A DNA stretch of 7,126 nt from RGIG5612 sp963591145 (GTDB lineage: Bacteria; Bacillota; Clostridia; Lachnospirales; Lachnospiraceae): assembly GCA_963591145.1 (NCBI GenBank), contig CAVARE010000023.1, positions 1 to 7,126 on the forward strand. Reading direction: 5' to 3'. The position numbers and the translations under genes were made by a program. Position 1 is the first letter of the stretch. Each line of letters starts with the position of its first letter. Below are positions 4,463-7,126 of this stretch, piece by piece. The notes beneath the pieces are model-generated. The model saw nothing but the letters and a program-made list of their open reading frames with translations. It did not search any database and was not told the DNA's origin.

Positions 4463-6013
4463 TTACATAGCCTTAACCTTAGCCTTTACTTCTTCGAAGG
4501 TATCTGTTATCTCCTTGTCAGGTGCTCCCGTAACAAGTGAAACAACAACGATAAAGATCAGGGCAACAATGAATGCTGGAAGCAGCTCATAGATATCCCA
4601 GACTCCGCCGATCGGGCGAACCAGGTATTTCCACAAGAAGATAACGATGGCACCTGATACCATGCCTGCCAGCGCGCCCCATTTGTTGCAGCGCTTCCAG
4701 AACAATGCACACAGGATAACCGGTGCAAATGTGGCTCCGAATCCGGCCCATGCGAATGATACGATGGTAAATACTGAGCTGTTCGGATCGCGGGCAAATA
4801 TTACAGCAATAATCGCGATTACGATTACCGAAATTCTTGCAACCCACATGGTAGCCTTGGTGCTGAGATTAATTCTGAATACACCGCCTAAAATATCCTC
4901 TGATACGCTTGAGGATGCTGCCAGCAGCTGGGAGTCTGCGGTTGACATAGTCGAAGCCAGAATGCCCGAGAGCACAAGACCTGCGACGATAACCGCGATC
5001 ACGCCATGGTTGCTTAATACATCAGAAATCTTAACAATAATATTTTCAGCTGCAGAGCTAGATGTAAAGGTCTCGATAGCGCCAGCCTTCGAGATAGCAT
5101 AACCTACGATACCGATAAATATCGCAACGCCCATTGAGATAACTACCCATATTGTAGCAATACGTCTCGAAGTCTTGATCTGCTTCGGATGCTTGGCACC
5201 CATGAATCTGAGAAGAATATGAGGCATGCCGAAATATCCAAGACCCCAGGCCAGAGTTGATACAATCTTGATAATTCCATATGAGCCGCTCTGCATAGTA
5301 GAAACATCGCCCGTATTTGTAAGACTCAGGTATCCAGGTATCGCCGTAGCAACATCTGATACGCTGCCAAATCCTCCCGCCAGGCTGACACCAAATACCA
5401 TAATAACAACCAGTGCGATGGTCATTACAATACTCTGAATAAGGTCGGTAACAGATACCGCCATGAATCCGCCCAGAATAGTATAAACGATAATTACTGC
5501 CGCACCGACGAGCATACATGTCATATAGTCGAATCCCAGGAAGCTGTTGAATAATTTGCCGACTGCGGCAAATCCTGATGCAGTATATGGTATAAAGAAA
5601 ATAATGATTATTATGGCTGCGATGCAGGACAATATGTTCTTATCATCCTTAAATCTCTTCGAGATGAACGCAGGCACCGTGATTGCATCGATTTCTTCGG
5701 AATAGATTCGGATTCTTTTGGCAACGATCAGCCAGTTCAGATATGTACCTATCGCAAGTCCTATCGCAGTCCATGTCGGATCCGCAAGACCTGTGAAGTA
5801 TGCCAGTCCCGGCAATCCCATTAAGAGCCATGAGCTCATGTCACTGGCCTCCGCACTCATCGCCGAAACCAATGGTCCTAAGCCTCTGCCGCCCAGATAA
5901 AATTCACTGGAAGAATTGCTGGTTCCCTTCTTCGAATAAACAACGCCTACCGCAACCATGCCCGCCAGATATACGAACATAACGATTGCCATGATAATCT
6001 GTTCTGTAGTCAT
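4463..6013 (-). CDS. putP: Sodium/proline symporter, PutP-type (SSS family)
   Basis: This 516-residue integral membrane protein is full length for the solute:sodium symporter family, with a hydrophobic pattern consistent with about 13 helices. It imports proline with Na+. The early motif EASDMSSWLLMGLPG carries D58 and S60, matching E. coli PutP D55 and S57 of the Na+/substrate region. GGFMAVSVTDLIQS contains D190, matching D187. YFGMPHILLRFMG (260-272) is the family signature, and STMSTADSQLLAASS (354-368) contains S357 and T358, matching the Na+-site S340 and T341. The cytosolic C-terminus is short and charged. AGGAGGG precedes the ATG by 4 nt. The gene appears monocistronic, with its own promoter and terminators, and is divergent from a TetR gene. 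Close SSS relatives such as the pantothenate transporter PanF are less likely given the DMSSWLLMGLPG motif. Confidence 0.93.
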   Translation of the reverse strand: MTTEQIIMAIVMFVYLAGMVAVGVVYSKKGTSNSSSEFYLGGRGLGPLVSAMSAEASDMSSWLLMGLPGLAYFTGLADPTWTAIGLAIGTYLNWLIVAKRIRIYSEEIDAITVPAFISKRFKDDKNILSCIAAIIIIIFFIPYTASGFAAVGKLFNSFLGFDYMTCMLVGAAVIIVYTILGGFMAVSVTDLIQSIVMTIALVVIMVFGVSLAGGFGSVSDVATAIPGYLSLTNTGDVSTMQSGSYGIIKIVSTLAWGLGYFGMPHILLRFMGAKHPKQIKTSRRIATIWVVISMGVAIFIGIVGYAISKAGAIETFTSSSAAENIIVKISDVLSNHGVIAVIVAGLVLSGILASTMSTADSQLLAASSSVSEDILGGVFRINLSTKATMWVARISVIVIAIIAVIFARDPNSSVFTIVSFAWAGFGATFAPVILCALFWKRCNKWGALAGMVSGAIVIFLWKYLVRPIGGVWDIYELLPAFIVALIFIVVVSLVTGAPDKEITDTFEEVKAKVKAM

Positions 6014-6168
6014 ATTTCCCTCCTGCCAGATTTAAAAATACCCGATTCTGACCATTTTTACGCACCACGACCTAGCAGTCGTCAGCATGTCGCATAACTC
6101 GTCTTTCAAATCTGTATTTTTGTTAATGAATGATTAAAAGCAGATGTAACTATTAAGATTTACAGTTG

Positions 6169-6197
6169 ATTTTACTTTTAAGATTCTAAACGCTCAA
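6169..6197 (-). promoter_or_regulatory. Candidate promoter of putP
   Basis: On the minus strand, TTGAGC (6197-6192), a 17-nt spacer and TAAAAT (6174-6169) give 4/6 and 5/6 matches to sigma-A hexamers. The start would be near 6162, leaving a leader of about 150 nt. That leader contains a small ACGAC/GTCGT hairpin near 6066-6081. Confidence 0.5.
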
Positions 6198-6240
6198 CAA
6201 GGGTAGATGTTATCACAATGCAAATCGAAATAAAATATAG

Positions 6241-6264
6241 ACTCAATTCTATAATATTTTGAGT
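6241..6264. promoter_or_regulatory. Inverted repeat around a perfect TATAAT (candidate TetR operator)
   Basis: ACTCAA (6241-6246) and TTGAGT (6259-6264) are exact inverted arms, 12 nt apart, that enclose TATAAT at 6250-6255 on the plus strand. An operator over a -10 in a divergent tetR/putP region is a common arrangement for TetR-type autoregulation. No good -35 lies 16-18 nt upstream of this TATAAT, so promoter activity is uncertain. Confidence 0.4.
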
Positions 6265-6293
6265 AACATGGCACGAGAGATATTGATATTAAC

Positions 6294-6322
6294 TTGAATT
6301 TGCTGGGGATTTCTACTAAACT
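6294..6322 (+). promoter_or_regulatory. Candidate promoter of the tetR-family gene
   Basis: TTGAAT (6294-6299), a 17-nt spacer and TAAACT (6317-6322) form a modest sigma-A promoter about 50 nt before the ATG. The perfect palindrome AGTCTAGACT (6325-6334) follows the -10 immediately, over the predicted start point. Confidence 0.45.
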
Positions 6323-6324
6323 TC

Positions 6325-6334
6325 AGTCTAGACT
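6325..6334. promoter_or_regulatory. 10-bp palindrome AGTCTAGACT before the tetR-family gene
   Basis: The perfect palindrome covers the predicted transcription start of the regulator gene and is a second candidate operator. It does not extend beyond 10 bp, so chance is possible. Confidence 0.3.
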
Positions 6335-6374
6335 AATAATTATAAATAACTATAAACTATGAGGAAAACTGCAA

Positions 6375-6956
6375 ATGAGACGTTCCAATAACAATACCAA
6401 GAGCCGCATCGTAACTGCTGCCTGGAAGCTGTTCTATAAGAATGGCTATGACAATACAACCATTGATGACATCGTTGAGGCATCTGAAACCTCGAAGGGA
6501 TCATTCTATCACTATTTTGAGTCCAAGGATGCTCTGCTGGGCTCTCTGTCATATTTGTTTGATGAAAAATATAAGGAACTTGAGGAAACTCTCGATCCTG
6601 CCATGGATCCCATAGATAAGCTTCTCACCATGAACCAGGAGCTGTTTCTGATGATTGAAAATACTGTCTCTGTCTCTATGCTGAGCCAGCTATTTGCAGC
6701 GCAGCTTATCTCGACCAGTGAAAAGCATATGCTAAATCCTGACAGAACCTATTACAGGCTGCTCAGGCAGATCGTGATTGATGGCAAGGAGCAGGGGCTG
6801 TTCCTGGACGAGCTCACAGTCACCGACATCACCAAGGCATATGCAGTATACGAGCGTGCCATCATGTATGACTGGTGCATCTCCAGCGGCAACTATTCCA
6901 TCTGCCAATATTCGCAGAAAATGCTGCCGCTGTTTCTGGCAGGACTGCTGAAGTGA
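6375..6956 (+). CDS. TetR/AcrR-family transcriptional regulator
   Basis: This 193-residue cytosolic regulator has an N-terminal TetR helix-turn-helix at about residues 8-55: KSRIVTAAWKLFYKNGYDNT, then TIDDIVEASETSKGSFYHYFESKDAL. The SKGSFYHYFESK recognition-helix signature is unmistakable. The C-terminal ligand-binding and dimerisation region (about 60-193) is all-helical and too variable to assign a ligand. Length is normal for the family. GAGG at 6361-6364 lies 10 nt before the ATG. The gene is divergent from putP across 361 bp containing candidate operators, so repression of itself and possibly of putP is the natural hypothesis. No transporter or enzyme lies directly downstream within the window. 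Confidence 0.93.
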   Translation: MRRSNNNTKSRIVTAAWKLFYKNGYDNTTIDDIVEASETSKGSFYHYFESKDALLGSLSYLFDEKYKELEETLDPAMDPIDKLLTMNQELFLMIENTVSVSMLSQLFAAQLISTSEKHMLNPDRTYYRLLRQIVIDGKEQGLFLDELTVTDITKAYAVYERAIMYDWCISSGNYSICQYSQKMLPLFLAGLLK

Positions 6957-6957
6957 C

Positions 6958-7071
6958 CTAATCCGACCTTTTTTCTCGCAGCATTGCAAGAATAGCTGCC
7001 TGATTAGTTTTCTGCTGGAGATTGTTCGCAATGTCCGATACATTAACCTTAACTTCCTGAAAAAGTGACAC
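6958..7071 (-). other. Short minus-strand open frame at the right edge, unknown
   Basis: From a GTG at 7071 to a TAG at 6960-6958 there are 37 codons reading VSLFQEVKVNVSDIANNLQQ and ending in AILAMLREKRSD. This is a plausible amphipathic helical tail. A TGA lies directly upstream in frame, and no ribosome site precedes the GTG. It could be the C-terminus of a frameshifted or decayed gene entering from the right, or a chance frame. The family is not recognised. Confidence 0.22.
6978..7011 (+). terminator. Weak candidate terminator after the tetR-family gene
   Basis: GCAGC (6978-6982) pairs with GCTGC (6995-6999) around a 12-nt loop. An outer CTAATC/GATTAG pair (6958-6963 with 7002-7007) is followed by TTTT. 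The stems are short, and the region overlaps the minus-strand open frame at 6958-7071. Confidence 0.3.
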
Positions 7072-7126
7072 TCAAGCGTCGCTTTTCGCCTGTCTTCTGC
7101 TATATTTCCGTTTCGTTCCCTGCTGA

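Noticed and set aside
4289..4540. Plus-strand open frame of 83 codons across the intergenic hairpins into the 3' end of putP
   Set aside because: It has a TTG start without a ribosome site, reads straight through three hairpins and lies antisense to putP; the composition is not protein-like.
6732..7043. Minus-strand open frame of 103 codons opposite the tetR-family gene
   Set aside because: It is antisense to a clear TetR gene, is rich in Cys/Arg/Gln, and has no ribosome site.
1..7126. CRISPR arrays, insertion sequences, tRNA or rRNA genes, attachment sites
   Set aside because: No regularly spaced repeats, transposase motifs, terminal inverted repeats or tRNA-like cloverleaf with CCA-end context were found on either strand.

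Overview
The window looks like part of an anaerobic Gram-positive chromosome of the class Clostridia, perhaps a Lachnospiraceae-like or related gut or oral anaerobe. The evidence is a V-type (not F-type) ATPase operon in the clostridial/enterococcal ntp order, strong AGGAGG ribosome sites with 4-10 nt spacing, sigma-A type promoters in AT-rich gaps, and moderate GC in the genes. The species cannot be named from this sequence.

Layout. Positions 1-3014 (minus strand, reading right to left) hold the first four genes of a V-type ATPase operon, ntpF-ntpI-ntpK-ntpE, in the same order as the start of the Enterococcus hirae ntp operon; ntpE runs off the left edge. The genes abut by 1 to about 17 nt, and some ribosome sites lie inside the end of the preceding gene. 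A convincing promoter (TTGAAA-17-TATATT) sits at 3149-3177 with a perfect 12-bp palindrome filling most of its spacer. Divergent from it, 3465-4028 (plus) encodes a P-loop kinase of the shikimate kinase family that lacks two of the usual shikimate-contacting features. Positions 4029-4462 are a gene-free, strongly structured gap. It contains a good plus-strand promoter, two TTAG-N6-CTAA dyads, several hairpins, a plus-oriented terminator and two minus-oriented terminators. Positions 4463-6013 (minus) encode a full-length PutP-type Na+/proline symporter. Divergent from it, 6375-6956 (plus) encodes a TetR-family regulator. The last 170 bases hold only a short minus-strand open frame of unknown meaning.

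How the genes fit together. The ATPase proteolipid NtpK has all five residues that bind Na+ in the E. hirae rotor, so this is probably a Na+-pumping V-ATPase. The PutP transporter would spend the same Na+ gradient on proline uptake. The TetR gene shares a 361-bp divergent control region with putP and is a natural candidate for its regulator, and a perfect TATAAT bracketed by inverted ACTCAA/TTGAGT arms lies between them.

The most interesting unexplained element is the gap at 4139-4437. A promoter with an extended -10, operator-like dyads, a series of hairpins and a terminator all face the same way with no convincing reading frame. This may be an unannotated, possibly metal-regulated small RNA, or the orphaned control region of a lost gene.
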